The translations under genes were made by a program, and so were the position numbers. A stretch of 25,266 nucleotides of DNA from Clostridiales bacterium UBA6386 (lineage in GTDB: Bacteria > Bacillota > Clostridia > Oscillospirales > Oscillospiraceae): positions 12,907-38,172 of the forward strand of contig DJQM01000045.1 in the NCBI GenBank assembly GCA_002437585.1, read 5' to 3'. Shown here piece after piece: positions 1-6,943 of this stretch (the stretch's first letter is position 1; every line of letters starts with the position of its first letter). The notes beneath the pieces are model-generated. The model saw only the letters and a list, made by a program, of their open reading frames with translations. It searched no databases and was not told where the DNA came from.

Positions 1-992
1 TTCCACGTCAGCTCCACGGACTGCTGATAGGGCACATAGCCCTTTTCCGCCGTGTACTGATAGACCGTCGTGGAGACGGTGGAGGCGCTGCCTGCCGTCA
101 GGCTCGACGGCGCTGCGCTCAGCTCGATCTTATACGCGTCCGCGACCTCGACGGTGTAGCTCGCCGTCCCGACGATAACGTCGGAGGTGTTCTTGACCGT
201 CGCGGTGATCGTGGCCGTCCCGGCGGCGACGCCGGTCACGATGCCGGTCGAAGCGTCGACCGTGGCGACTGCCGTATTGCTGCTGGCATAGGTGAGCGTA
301 TCGCCAGTCGTGGCCTTTGCGGTGTTCGTGGCCGTTTTGTCCTTTTCGACCGTCAGCTTCTGCTTTTCAAAGGTCACGGTATGCGTCCCAGACGCCGTGA
401 CGGTCACAGCGACCTGCGCCGTGGCCGTGCCGCAGCTGAGTGTCAGCGTGGCCGAACCGGTCTTCACCGCCGTCAGCGCGACGGTGCAGCTGCCATTTGA
501 AATGTTACCAGCCTGCGCCGTCACGACGGTCGCATCGGACGATTGGACTGTCAGCACGTCGCCGCTCGCCGCGCCCGTGAGCGTCACGGACAGGGAAGCA
601 GTCTTCTCGCTGTCAGCGTCGATCTCGATGGAAGTGTCGGCCGTGATCGCGCTCACGCCCGACTGCACAGTGATCTGGACGCTGCCGAGCGTCTGCTCGG
701 TCTGGTCTTCCAGTGTCACCTTCGCCGTAATGGTGGCGGAGCCGACTTTGTTTGCCGTCAACGTTGTGTTGCTGACGCTGACGATCTCCGGATGGTCGCT
801 GGTGAAGACAGCACCATCAATGGGGCTGCCATCAGCCGTAGCGCTGACCGTCGTCGTATCGCCGACCTTCAGCGTCGTATTTCCCGCTGTGACTGAGATC
901 GTTCCCTCCACGGCGAATACCGCCGGGACCATGGCGATGACGAGCGTCAGCACCACGAACAGGCTCAGAAGCTTTGCAAATGTACGTTTCAT
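1..992 (-). CDS. Secreted Ig-like (BIG2-type) surface protein, 5' part of gene only
   Basis: The minus-strand frame is open from an ATG at 992 to the left window edge (330 codons, no stop), so only the N-terminal part is present. Residues 1-28 form a signal peptide: MKRT, then a hydrophobic stretch ending in VPAVFA, with likely cleavage after AVFA. The rest is rich in Thr, Ser, Ala and Val and has several Ig-like repeats of about 80-90 residues. The pattern of 'AGNTTLKVGDTTTVSATA', 'VGSATITAKV', 'SSNTAVATVDASTGIVTGV' and 'AGTATITATV' is typical of bacterial Ig-like group 2 domains. Such repeats usually serve as stalks or adhesion modules outside the cell. The start is supported by an SD (AGAAAGAGGTG) about 8 nt upstream. 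A catalytic or cell-wall anchoring domain would lie outside the window, so ligand and function are unknown. The gene has its own promoter and is separate from the redox operon to its right. Confidence 0.85.
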   Translation of the reverse strand, partial: MKRTFAKLLSLFVVLTLVIAMVPAVFAVEGTISVTAGNTTLKVGDTTTVSATADGSPIDGAVFTSDHPEIVSVSNTTLTANKVGSATITAKVTLEDQTEQTLGSVQITVQSGVSAITADTSIEIDADSEKTASLSVTLTGAASGDVLTVQSSDATVVTAQAGNISNGSCTVALTAVKTGSATLTLSCGTATAQVAVTVTASGTHTVTFEKQKLTVEKDKTATNTAKATTGDTLTYASSNTAVATVDASTGIVTGVAAGTATITATVKNTSDVIVGTASYTVEVADAYKIELSAAPSSLTAGSASTVSTTVYQYTAEKGYVPYQQSVELTW

Positions 993-1010
993 CCCTGTAC
1001 ACCTCTTTCT

Positions 1011-1027
1011 GCGGCGAGCTTCGCCGC
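1011..1027 (-). promoter_or_regulatory. Small hairpin in the 5' UTR of the surface-protein gene
   Basis: GCGGCGA (1011-1017) and TCGCCGC (1021-1027) form a perfect 7-bp stem with a 3-nt loop. It lies between the predicted promoter and the SD of the gene starting at 992. It could stabilise the mRNA 5' end or affect initiation; nothing else about it is visible. Confidence 0.4.
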
Positions 1028-1042
1028 TTCTTTTGTGACTCC

Positions 1043-1070
1043 AGTTTACCGTAAGATTTAAAAATTGCAA
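1043..1070 (-). promoter_or_regulatory. Putative sigma-A promoter of the surface-protein gene
   Basis: On the minus strand TTGCAA (1065-1070) and TAAACT (1043-1048) are separated by 16 bp in an A/T-rich stretch about 50 bp upstream of the ATG at 992. Both hexamers are good but imperfect matches to the -35 and -10 consensus. Confidence 0.55.
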
Positions 1071-1211
1071 TACTTTTGTAAATAATTCAGAAATTCTTCA
1101 CAACTTTCCGCCCCAGCCGCAGGAAGCCCCCGGAAACACAGGAAGACCCTTCCCCAAATTGCTAAAAAAAGATCGTGTTTCCGTTCCTTGCGGGAGACTT
1201 GCAGGATCTGC

Positions 1212-1319
1212 GTAGGGGGCGATGCCCACATCGCCCCGGCAGCATGTACATCCGAAACACGGGGGGCCTTCGGCGAATTCGATGCTTCCCCACGGGCCGA
1301 TGTAGGCATCGGCCCCTAC
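1212..1319. repeat. Two short palindromic repeats (GTAGGGG-NCGATG family) in inverted orientation
   Basis: Two 27-28 bp hairpin units lie at 1212-1239 (plus orientation) and 1293-1319 (inverted), facing each other across about 50 bp. Each has the form GTAGGGG-x-CGATG, a short loop, then CATCG-y-CCC, with x and y complementary: G/C in the first, C/G in the second. Related units are at 9911-9938 (degenerate) and 25170-25197. The rest of 1074-1342 shows no gene that I can support. Confidence 0.7.
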
Positions 1320-1342
1320 AGTTGAAGAAGCAGGCACGTCGA

Positions 1343-1373
1343 AAAGCTCTTTCCCAAAGAGGGAAAGAGCTTT
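1343..1373 (-). terminator. Hairpin terminator of the thiol-redox operon
   Basis: AAAGCTCTTTCCC (1343-1355) pairs perfectly with GGGAAAGAGCTTT (1361-1373) around a 5-nt loop, 9 bp downstream of the FTR-like stop codon. The U tract on the minus strand is short (TTTTC), so termination may be partial. Confidence 0.7.
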
Positions 1374-1381
1374 CGTTTCGC

Positions 1382-1579
1382 TTATTTTTCCTTATAATAG
1401 AGCATACAGTGGCAGTAGCCCTCAAAGTTGGGGTCGGCGATCTGCTCGCGGAATTCCTTGCACATGCACTTGTTTTCCTCCGTCCGCGCGAGCCGGCACG
1501 GGCAGTAGCCGCCGGTGCGCTTGAGCCCCTCCTTGACGCGGGCGACGACCGCCTTGTCTTCGTTCAGCCGGACCTTCAC
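1382..1579 (-). CDS. Ferredoxin:thioredoxin reductase catalytic (beta) chain homologue
   Basis: A 65-residue protein whose GTG start overlaps the thioredoxin stop (GTGA). It carries three Cys pairs: CPC (Cys26, Cys28), CMC (Cys38, Cys40) and CHC (Cys57, Cys59), followed by MLYYK. This is the signature of the FTR catalytic chain, which uses a 4Fe-4S cluster next to a redox-active disulfide to pass ferredoxin electrons to thioredoxin. Plant and cyanobacterial FTR has CPC-X16-CPC-X8-CHC. Here the spacing is CPC-X9-CMC-X16-CHC, so the middle pair is shifted although the total span is nearly the same. The protein is also much shorter than the ~110-residue plastid enzyme, and no FTR variable chain is encoded nearby. 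As last gene of the operon it probably serves the thioredoxin encoded just upstream, but partner and electron donor are inferred. The family call is firm; the activity is not shown by sequence. Confidence 0.85.
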   Translation of the reverse strand: MKVRLNEDKAVVARVKEGLKRTGGYCPCRLARTEENKCMCKEFREQIADPNFEGYCHCMLYYKEK

Positions 1580-2043
1580 AGCGCCTCCAGCTCCTTCTTG
1601 AGCGCGTCCTTCTCCCGGTAGCCGACCAGACGCTTCACGACCTTGCCGCCCTTGATGCACAGCAGCGTCGGGATCGACTCGATGCCGAATTCCATCGCCA
1701 GATCGCGCTCGTCGTCGACGTTGACCTTGCAGAACTTCACGCCGTCCATCTCGCCGTCCAGCGCCTCCATCACAGGCGCGAGCATCATGCACGGGCCGCA
1801 CCAGCTGGCCCAGAAGTTCAGCACCACCGGCTTTCCCAGGCAGTCAGACAATTTTGCCGGGTTGCCTTCCCCATCGTACACCGTAAAATCCGGGGCGGCG
1901 ATGTAGTCGCCCTCGGTGGTCTCCTGAGCCAGCTGCTCCGGTGCCGGCTGGCTCTCGCTCAGATGCCGATAGAGCACCGAGGCTCCAATCAGAAGCCCGA
2001 CAAGCAGCAGTGCCGCCAGAGGCCAGGTACATTTCTTTTTCAT
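1576..2043 (-). CDS. Membrane-anchored thioredoxin-like protein (TlpA/thioredoxin fold)
   Basis: A 155-residue protein. Residues 1-4 are MKKK and residues 8-25 form one hydrophobic segment with no lipobox, so it is probably a signal anchor that places the rest outside the membrane. Residues 50-155 are a thioredoxin fold: 'APDFTVYDGEGNPAKLSD' resembles TlpA/AhpC-type entry strands, the active site is WCGPC (Cys82, Cys85), and the cis-proline follows in ESIPT (Pro125). The likely role is reduction of extracytoplasmic disulfides. The ATG overlaps the ccdA stop (ATGA), which implies translational coupling, and the stop overlaps the FTR-like start. CcdA normally supplies electrons to exactly this kind of anchored thioredoxin, so the context supports the call. 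The true substrate (apocytochrome, peroxide or methionine-sulfoxide systems, or general protein thiols) cannot be read from the sequence. Confidence 0.88.
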   Translation of the reverse strand: MKKKCTWPLAALLLVGLLIGASVLYRHLSESQPAPEQLAQETTEGDYIAAPDFTVYDGEGNPAKLSDCLGKPVVLNFWASWCGPCMMLAPVMEALDGEMDGVKFCKVNVDDERDLAMEFGIESIPTLLCIKGGKVVKRLVGYREKDALKKELEAL

Positions 2044-2717
2044 CCGATCCCTCCCGATTGCAGCAGTCCCAGCAGACGACCCAGGGTTCCCGTGGCCATC
2101 AGCACCCCCACGAGAATCAGAAAGCCGCCGCTGAGCCCGTTGATGATTCGATAATGCCGCTTGACCCAGTCAAAGGCGGCTTTCAGCGCGTCAATGAGTA
2201 CCGCGCTGACTAAAAACGGAATTCCCAGCCCCAGGGAATAGGCAAGGAGCATCCCCATGCCCTCCAGGGCGTGACCCCGCTGGGAAGCCAGCAGCAGTGC
2301 CGACCCCAGGAAGGCCCCTACGCAGGGTGTCCAGCCCAGGGAGAACACAACGCCGAAAAGGAAGGCCGAGAATACCGACAGCCTGGGGGTGTCCAGCATC
2401 CGGCTGCCTCCCTGGAACAGGTTCCACCGGAACAGACCCAGATAATTCAGCCCGAAAACAATCACCACAATGCCGCTGAGAAGCTCCACCGGCCGCCGGT
2501 AGGCGGTCAGAAGGCTCCCGACGGTACCGGCCAGGGCACCCATGGCCATGAACACGGCGGTGAAACCCGCCACAAAGCCCAGGCCGCAGGCAAGGGTTCT
2601 GCCGGTGCTCCGCTCCCCCCCGCCGGCAAAATAGGACACATAGATGGGCAGCATGGGCAGCAGGCAGGGCGACAGGAAGGTAACGATTCCTTCCAGGAAG
2701 GAGATCAAATACTGCAT
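2040..2717 (-). CDS. ccdA: CcdA-family transmembrane thiol-disulfide electron carrier
   Basis: A 225-residue membrane protein with about six hydrophobic segments. It has the two CcdA/DsbD-beta cysteine motifs: LSPCLLP (Cys18) in helix 1 and GWTPCVGA (Cys132) in helix 4. These two Cys shuttle reducing equivalents from cytoplasmic thioredoxin across the membrane to an extracytoplasmic acceptor. The ATG at 2717 follows a GAGGT SD and lies 2 nt after the trxB stop. The open frame extends further upstream, but that extension is the out-of-frame shadow of trxB. The length is typical of stand-alone CcdA, and no DsbD alpha or gamma domains are attached. The neighbours on either side, thioredoxin reductase and an anchored thioredoxin, are the donor and acceptor sides expected for it. 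Confidence 0.92.
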   Translation of the reverse strand: MQYLISFLEGIVTFLSPCLLPMLPIYVSYFAGGGERSTGRTLACGLGFVAGFTAVFMAMGALAGTVGSLLTAYRRPVELLSGIVVIVFGLNYLGLFRWNLFQGGSRMLDTPRLSVFSAFLFGVVFSLGWTPCVGAFLGSALLLASQRGHALEGMGMLLAYSLGLGIPFLVSAVLIDALKAAFDWVKRHYRIINGLSGGFLILVGVLMATGTLGRLLGLLQSGGIG

Positions 2718-2719
2718 AA

Positions 2720-3649
2720 TTACCTCATTGGGGATAAGAATTCTTCTGCCATTTGCGCCGCTACCGCCCCGTCGGCAGCGGCGGTGATGATCTGGCGCAG
2801 GGGCTTCGCCCGGATGTCTCCGGCGGCAAACACCCCGGGGATTTCGGTTTCGGTGGTCTCCCCGGCGGGAAGATAACCCTTTTCGTCCAGGGCAAGCTGA
2901 CCAGCCAGAAGCTCCGTCGCCGGCCGGCGGCCAATACTGACGAACAGGCCGTCGCAGGAAATCTCCGTCTCCATTCCGGTTCGGCTGTCCCGAACCCGGA
3001 TGCCGGTAAGCGCATCCTCCCCCAGCAGGCAGGTGATCTCGCTGTTCCAGCGAAATTCCACATTTTCCGCCGCCAGCAGCCGGGCGTAAGAAGTCCTCTC
3101 CGCCCGGAGACTGTCCCGGCGGTGGACAAGGATCACTCTTTTCGCAAGTCCCGCCAGATGCAGGGCTTCTCCGGCGGCACTGTTCCCGCCGCCCACCACC
3201 GCCACGGTTTTTCCCCGGTAGAAAAAGCCGTCGCAGGCGGCGCAGTAGTGTACGCCCCGGCCGGTGAGCCGTTCTTCTCCGGGCAGGTTCAGCCTTCTGG
3301 GCTGACTGCCCCCCGCAAGGATCACGGCTCTTCCCAGAAAGTCCCCCGCGTCTGTTTCCAGACATTTTGGATTTCCGGTAAGCTTCAGGGATGTTGCCTG
3401 GGCGCGGCAGACTTCCAGGCCGAATTTTCTTGCCTGGGTTTCCATGCTCCGCGCCAGCAAGACCCCGTCGACGGCCTCCGGAAAGCCGGGATAATTCTCG
3501 ATCCGGCTGCTGCGCGCCATCTGGCCGCCGGGGGCAAGCCCCTCCAGCAGCAGCGTTCTCCGGCCTGACCGGGCGGCGTAGAGTCCGGCGGTAAGCCCTG
3601 CCGGGCCGCCGCCCAGGATGATTATATCATAAATTTCAGAATTTTCCAT
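2720..3649 (-). CDS. trxB: Thioredoxin-disulfide reductase
   Basis: A 309-residue FAD/NAD(P)H enzyme of the low-molecular-weight thioredoxin reductase type. Visible in order: the FAD dinucleotide motif GGGPAGLTAG (residues 13-22), the redox-active CAAC (Cys136, Cys139) followed by DGFFYRGK, the second Rossmann motif VVGGGNSAAGEA, HRRDSLR (176-182), which is the usual NADPH 2'-phosphate pocket, and the C-terminal FAD motif FAAGDIRAKPLRQ. The usual active site is CATC or CAVC, so CAAC is a mild variant. It would reduce thioredoxin with NADPH in the cytoplasm. I chose the ATG at 3649 because AGGAGG lies 7 nt upstream; a TTG at 3655 abuts the SD. It is the first gene of the four-gene redox operon. 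Ferredoxin-dependent flavin thioredoxin reductases look similar, but the HRRxxxR motif favours NADPH. Confidence 0.93.
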   Translation of the reverse strand: MENSEIYDIIILGGGPAGLTAGLYAARSGRRTLLLEGLAPGGQMARSSRIENYPGFPEAVDGVLLARSMETQARKFGLEVCRAQATSLKLTGNPKCLETDAGDFLGRAVILAGGSQPRRLNLPGEERLTGRGVHYCAACDGFFYRGKTVAVVGGGNSAAGEALHLAGLAKRVILVHRRDSLRAERTSYARLLAAENVEFRWNSEITCLLGEDALTGIRVRDSRTGMETEISCDGLFVSIGRRPATELLAGQLALDEKGYLPAGETTETEIPGVFAAGDIRAKPLRQIITAAADGAVAAQMAEEFLSPMR

Positions 3650-3671
3650 GCCCAATCCTCCTTTTTCGGAT

Positions 3672-3700
3672 AGTATACCCTTTTCTCGGAAATTTCTCCC
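3672..3700 (-). promoter_or_regulatory. Possible promoter of the trxB-ccdA-trx-FTR operon
   Basis: TATACT (3672-3677, minus strand) is a strong -10 match 23 bp upstream of the trxB ATG. The sequence 16-17 bp further up (GGGAGA/GGAGAA) is a poor -35, so an activator or another start site is possible. Confidence 0.4.
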
Positions 3701-3730
3701 ATCGGATTGCCTTTCCCGGAATTGCGCAAA

Positions 3731-3774
3731 GGAAAAAATCCACCGTTCAGCCGCCGACGTTATTCAGAGTCTCC
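3731..3774 (-). repeat. Truncated copy (one end) of the ~161-bp MITE-like repeat
   Basis: On the minus strand this reads GGAGACTCTGAATAA followed by a GGCGGCTGAAC segment and GTGGATTTTTTCC. It matches the first ~44 bp of the full elements at 9976, 17674 and 24913 with a few changes. The inner hairpin and other end are missing, so it is a remnant. Confidence 0.7.
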
Positions 3775-3979
3775 ATGCCGCAGGCGATTGATTCAGCGGT
3801 TCCATAGGTATGGCAGCACCGCGTCCTTCCGGGGCCGCATACACACCGCCCCAGTCGGCCAGCAGAGATGCCGGACAGGCCACCGCCAGAAGAATGCTCG
3901 GAAATCTCTCTTCATCAATTATGCGTATGCGCTCCATTGCGTCAGGAGGGAATGCTTCCAATCCATGCGGGTACATCAA
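3764..3979 (-). pseudogene. Protein-like reading-frame remnant ending in the truncated repeat
   Basis: A 71-codon minus-strand frame contains protein-like stretches such as DAMERIRIIDEERFPSILLA and LLADWGGVYAAPEGRG. The frame is also open upstream of the first ATG but has no SD there. Its stop codon lies inside the truncated MITE-like repeat (CTCTGA). I do not recognise a family. It may be the debris of a gene cut by the repeat, or chance coding in GC-rich DNA. The remainder of 3655-4056 holds only the trxB promoter region, the repeat fragment and a hairpin at 4012-4038. Confidence 0.25.
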
Positions 3980-4011
3980 TCGGAAGTGGGGTCGTTCTTT
4001 GACAAGCGGAG

Positions 4012-4038
4012 GCAGGGGCGGCCAATGTCCGCCCCTGC
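4012..4038 (-). terminator. GC-rich hairpin downstream of the flavoprotein pair
   Basis: GCAGGGGCGG (4012-4021) and CCGCCCCTGC (4029-4038) form a perfect 10-bp stem with a 7-nt loop, 18 bp past the stop at 4057. There is no U tract. It resembles the short GTAGGGG hairpin family in style, so it may be a repeat co-opted as a 3' end. Confidence 0.45.
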
Positions 4039-4056
4039 TGATATTCCCGATGGTTC

Positions 4057-5625
4057 TCAGACTCCCAGGATCGCCTCGGCGGTGAGAATGCCGTCAAGGG
4101 CGGCGGACATGATGCCCCCGGCGTAGCCCGCGCCCTCACCGGTGGGGTACAGCCCCCGCAGAGCGGACTGGCGGCTGCCGTCCCGGACAATCCGCACCGG
4201 CGAGGAGCTTCTGGTCTCCGGGGCGGTAAGCACCGCATCCGGCGCGGCGAAGCCGGAAAGCTTCCGGTCAAGCTTTGGCAGAGCCTGCTCCATGGCGGCG
4301 GTCAGCTGTTCCGGAAGCACCTCATGCAGGTCACACCAGGTGATGCCAGGGCGGTAGGTAGGCTGAACGCTTCCCGACCCCTGACTTGGGCGGTGAGCCA
4401 GGAAGTCCCCAACCTGCTGAGCCGGTGCCCGATAGCTTCCGCTGACCCGGTAGGCTCTTTCCTCAATTTCCCGCTGCCAGCGCATACCGCCCAAAGCCCC
4501 TTCATAAGGGAAATCCGCCGGCTTCACCGTTACGAGCAGAGCCGCGTTGGCGTTCTCCCCCTCCCGGTCTGCGTTGCTCATGCCGTTGGTGACGACCCGG
4601 CCTTCCTCGCTGGCCGCCGCCACCACATACCCTCCGGGGCACATGCAGAAGGTGTACACCGTAGCATCCTCCAGGTGCACCACCAGCTTGTAGTCCGCCG
4701 GCGGCAGAGCCGGATTCTCCATGCCGTACTGCGCCCGGTTGATAACGGTCTGCTTCTGCTCGATCCGGGCTCCCATGGCAAAGGGCTTTGGCTCCATGGG
4801 AATGCCGGTCGCCTCCAGCATTTCAAACGTATCCCGGGCACTGTGGCCGATGGCAAGCACCGCCGCCCGGCAGGGGATGATTTCTCCGGAATCGGTTTTC
4901 ACCCCGGTAAGCCGGCCGTTTTCGGCGCAAAGCTCCGTGACCTGGGTGGAAAAGCGCACCTCGCCGCCTAAGTCAATGATCCGCTTTCGCAGATTCTGCA
5001 CCACGGTCAGCAGCACGTCCGTGCCCACATGGGGCTTGGCATCATAGAGAATGTCCTCCCGCGCTCCGGCCTTCACGAACTGCTCCAGCACCCAGCCGAT
5101 TCTGGGGTTATTCACCCCGGTGTTCAGCTTGCCGTCGGAGAAGGTACCCGCGCCGCCCTCGCCGAACTGGACGTTGCTCCGGGTGTCCAGAGACCCCCCG
5201 GCGAAGAAGGCCTCCACCTTGGCGTGACGGCTTTGGGCGTCCTCTCCCCGTTCCAGCACCAGGGGCTTCCAGCCCGCCTGGGCCAGGATCAGGGCGGCAA
5301 ACATCCCCGCCGGGCCGAAGCCGATGACCACCGGCCGGAATTCCGGGGCGGGAATCGCCTTGGCAGGTCGATAATGGGCAGTTGGGGCGATGGCGGCTTT
5401 CTTGCAGCCGCTCATGCTGAGGATTTTATTTTCGTTCCCTTCCACCGCCACGTCCACGGTGTAGATGATTTTCACATCCGGCTTTTTCCGGGCATCCACG
5501 CTGCGCCGGACGATGGTGAGCTTCCGGATTCTGGAATTGGACACCCGGAGCAGCCGAGCCGCCTCAAATTGCAGCTGATGGCCATTGTGTTCCGGGGGCA
5601 GGGTAATGTCCCGCAGTCGAATCAT
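4057..5625 (-). CDS. FAD-dependent oxidoreductase of the COG2509 type
   Basis: A 522-residue flavoprotein. Residues 1-90 form an N-terminal domain rich in Arg and Lys (RVSNSRIRKLTIVRRSVDAR). The FAD Rossmann motif follows at 102-107 (IGFGPAGMFAALILAQAG), then LVLERG, the segment NVQFGEGGAGTFSDGKLNTG, and a C-terminal FAD-binding stretch GLYPTGEGAGYAGGIMSAA. This layout matches uncharacterised FAD-dependent dehydrogenases of COG2509, whose substrates are not established. The ATG at 5625 has GGGAGG about 8 nt upstream and overlaps the stop of the preceding flavoprotein (ATGA), so the two are co-translated. The frame continues upstream into that gene but lacks an SD there. Assignment to the family is secure; the reaction is unknown. 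Confidence 0.85.
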   Translation of the reverse strand: MIRLRDITLPPEHNGHQLQFEAARLLRVSNSRIRKLTIVRRSVDARKKPDVKIIYTVDVAVEGNENKILSMSGCKKAAIAPTAHYRPAKAIPAPEFRPVVIGFGPAGMFAALILAQAGWKPLVLERGEDAQSRHAKVEAFFAGGSLDTRSNVQFGEGGAGTFSDGKLNTGVNNPRIGWVLEQFVKAGAREDILYDAKPHVGTDVLLTVVQNLRKRIIDLGGEVRFSTQVTELCAENGRLTGVKTDSGEIIPCRAAVLAIGHSARDTFEMLEATGIPMEPKPFAMGARIEQKQTVINRAQYGMENPALPPADYKLVVHLEDATVYTFCMCPGGYVVAAASEEGRVVTNGMSNADREGENANAALLVTVKPADFPYEGALGGMRWQREIEERAYRVSGSYRAPAQQVGDFLAHRPSQGSGSVQPTYRPGITWCDLHEVLPEQLTAAMEQALPKLDRKLSGFAAPDAVLTAPETRSSSPVRIVRDGSRQSALRGLYPTGEGAGYAGGIMSAALDGILTAEAILGV

Positions 5626-6833
5626 AGCTTTCCTCCCGCGCAAAGTCCTGCCAGTCGGCCGGAGCTCCACGCCCATTGCAGATTGTAGCCGCCGCAGTCG
5701 CCGTCGATGTCCAGCACCTCGCCGCAGGCGTACAGGCCGGGCACGATCCGGCTTTCCATGGTTTTCTCGTCAAATTGGGATGTCAGAATGCCCCCGGCGG
5801 TAACTTGGGCACTATCCATGCCCATCGGCTCCGTCAGGCTCACCTCCAGGCATTTCACCCCTCTCGCCGCCTGGACAAGCTCGCCGTCAGAAAGGCTGCT
5901 TGCCGGGCCATTCAGAGTCAGCCCCGCGCTCTGGGTCAGCACCCGACCCAGCCGATTGTGCAGGATGCCCGTGAGCAATTCCGATACCGGAAGGACGGTA
6001 TTCCGGCGTTTTTCCAGCTCGGAAATTAGGGCTTTTCCATCCATTTCCGGCAGAAAATCCAACCGACACAGCCAATCTCCCCCGCCCTGGCACACGTCCC
6101 GGGAAATCTCGAAAATCACCGGGCCGGACAGGCCGTACTCCGTAAACTGGAGCTGACCCTCGCTTTCGGCGGTGACTTTCCCGTCATGGACAACGGCCGC
6201 CCGGCAGTTGGCCCGAACGCCCTTCAGTGCCGCCGCCCCCCTCCAGCCGGATTTCAGCTGCACCAGGGTGGGGCGCAGCTTGGTGCAGCCGTGACCCAGG
6301 GAGCGCAGGAGCTTGTAGCCGGACATGGAGCCGCCCAGCTTGGTTCCGGCCAGCCCGCCGCAGGCGATGATCAGCCGGTTACATTCCACGCCTTCCCCCC
6401 GGCTCTGCACCAGAAAGCCGGAGGCGGTTTTCTTTACTTTTTCCACTTCAAAGCCCAATTTCACTTGGATATTCGGCTTTTCCAGGGCAAACCGCAGCAC
6501 ATCCACCACGGAATTGGCCTGGTCGGAATAAGGGTACACCCGGCCGGAATCCTCCGCCAGGGTCAGAAGCCCCAGGGAACGGAACCAGTCCAGGGTCTTC
6601 TCCGGCGGGAACATTTCGATTGCGTACCGGGCAAATTCCGGGGCACTGCCGTGGTAGCCCCCGACCGCCGCGTGCAGATTCGTCAGGTTGCAGCGGCCGT
6701 TGCCTGTGGCAAGTAATTTCCGCCCCACCCGTGCCTGCCGCTCCAGGAGTACCACCTGAGTCTCTTCCTTTTCCGCCGCCGACAGAGCCGCCGCCATGCC
6801 GGAGGCCCCGCCGCCGATGATTCCGATGACCAT
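5622..6833 (-). CDS. HI0933/BaiN-family flavoprotein (NAD(P)/FAD-dependent oxidoreductase)
   Basis: A 403-residue flavoprotein starting at the ATG at 6833, with an AAGGG SD about 10 nt upstream. The N-terminal FAD motif is IGIIGGGASGMAAALSAAE (residues 3-21). It is followed by the family hallmark GRKLLATGNGRCNLTN near residues 37-52, then SGRVYPYSDQANSVVD, GGLAGTKLGGSMSG and, near the C terminus, GLYACGEVLDIDGDCGGYN, which binds FAD. These are the markers of the HI0933/YhiN/BaiN family (COG2081). Some gut Clostridia members have been linked to bile-acid ring reduction, but most have no proven substrate, so I give no specific reaction. It is the first gene of a two-gene operon with the COG2509 gene and has a near-ideal promoter just upstream. 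Confidence 0.88.
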   Translation of the reverse strand: MVIGIIGGGASGMAAALSAAEKEETQVVLLERQARVGRKLLATGNGRCNLTNLHAAVGGYHGSAPEFARYAIEMFPPEKTLDWFRSLGLLTLAEDSGRVYPYSDQANSVVDVLRFALEKPNIQVKLGFEVEKVKKTASGFLVQSRGEGVECNRLIIACGGLAGTKLGGSMSGYKLLRSLGHGCTKLRPTLVQLKSGWRGAAALKGVRANCRAAVVHDGKVTAESEGQLQFTEYGLSGPVIFEISRDVCQGGGDWLCRLDFLPEMDGKALISELEKRRNTVLPVSELLTGILHNRLGRVLTQSAGLTLNGPASSLSDGELVQAARGVKCLEVSLTEPMGMDSAQVTAGGILTSQFDEKTMESRIVPGLYACGEVLDIDGDCGGYNLQWAWSSGRLAGLCAGGKL

Positions 6834-6861
6834 TTTTCCAGTTCCCTTCCTATTTTTCCCT

Positions 6862-6890
6862 ATTATACTCGATTGGCCGGATTTACACAA
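6862..6890 (-). promoter_or_regulatory. Sigma-A promoter of the flavoprotein pair
   Basis: On the minus strand TTGTGT (6885-6890), a 17-bp spacer and a perfect TATAAT (6862-6867) lie 28 bp upstream of the ATG at 6833. It is divergent from, and 8 bp away from, the ylmH promoter. Confidence 0.8.
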
Positions 6891-6898
6891 GAAAAACC

Positions 6899-6927
6899 TT
6901 TTCACGCAGGGAAAAATGTGCTATACT
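6899..6927 (+). promoter_or_regulatory. Extended -10 promoter of the ylmH-DUF896-ygiQ operon
   Basis: TTTTCA (6899-6904) and TATACT (6922-6927) are 17 bp apart, and the -10 is preceded by TGC, giving an extended -10. The ylmH ATG follows 16 bp later, so the 5' leader would be very short. Confidence 0.65.
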
Positions 6928-6943
6928 CTCCCTTGGTGATAGC

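Noticed and set aside
292..1038. 248-codon plus-strand frame at the left end
   Set aside because: It is antisense to the BIG2-type gene, which has a signal peptide, SD and promoter. The plus frame has none of these.
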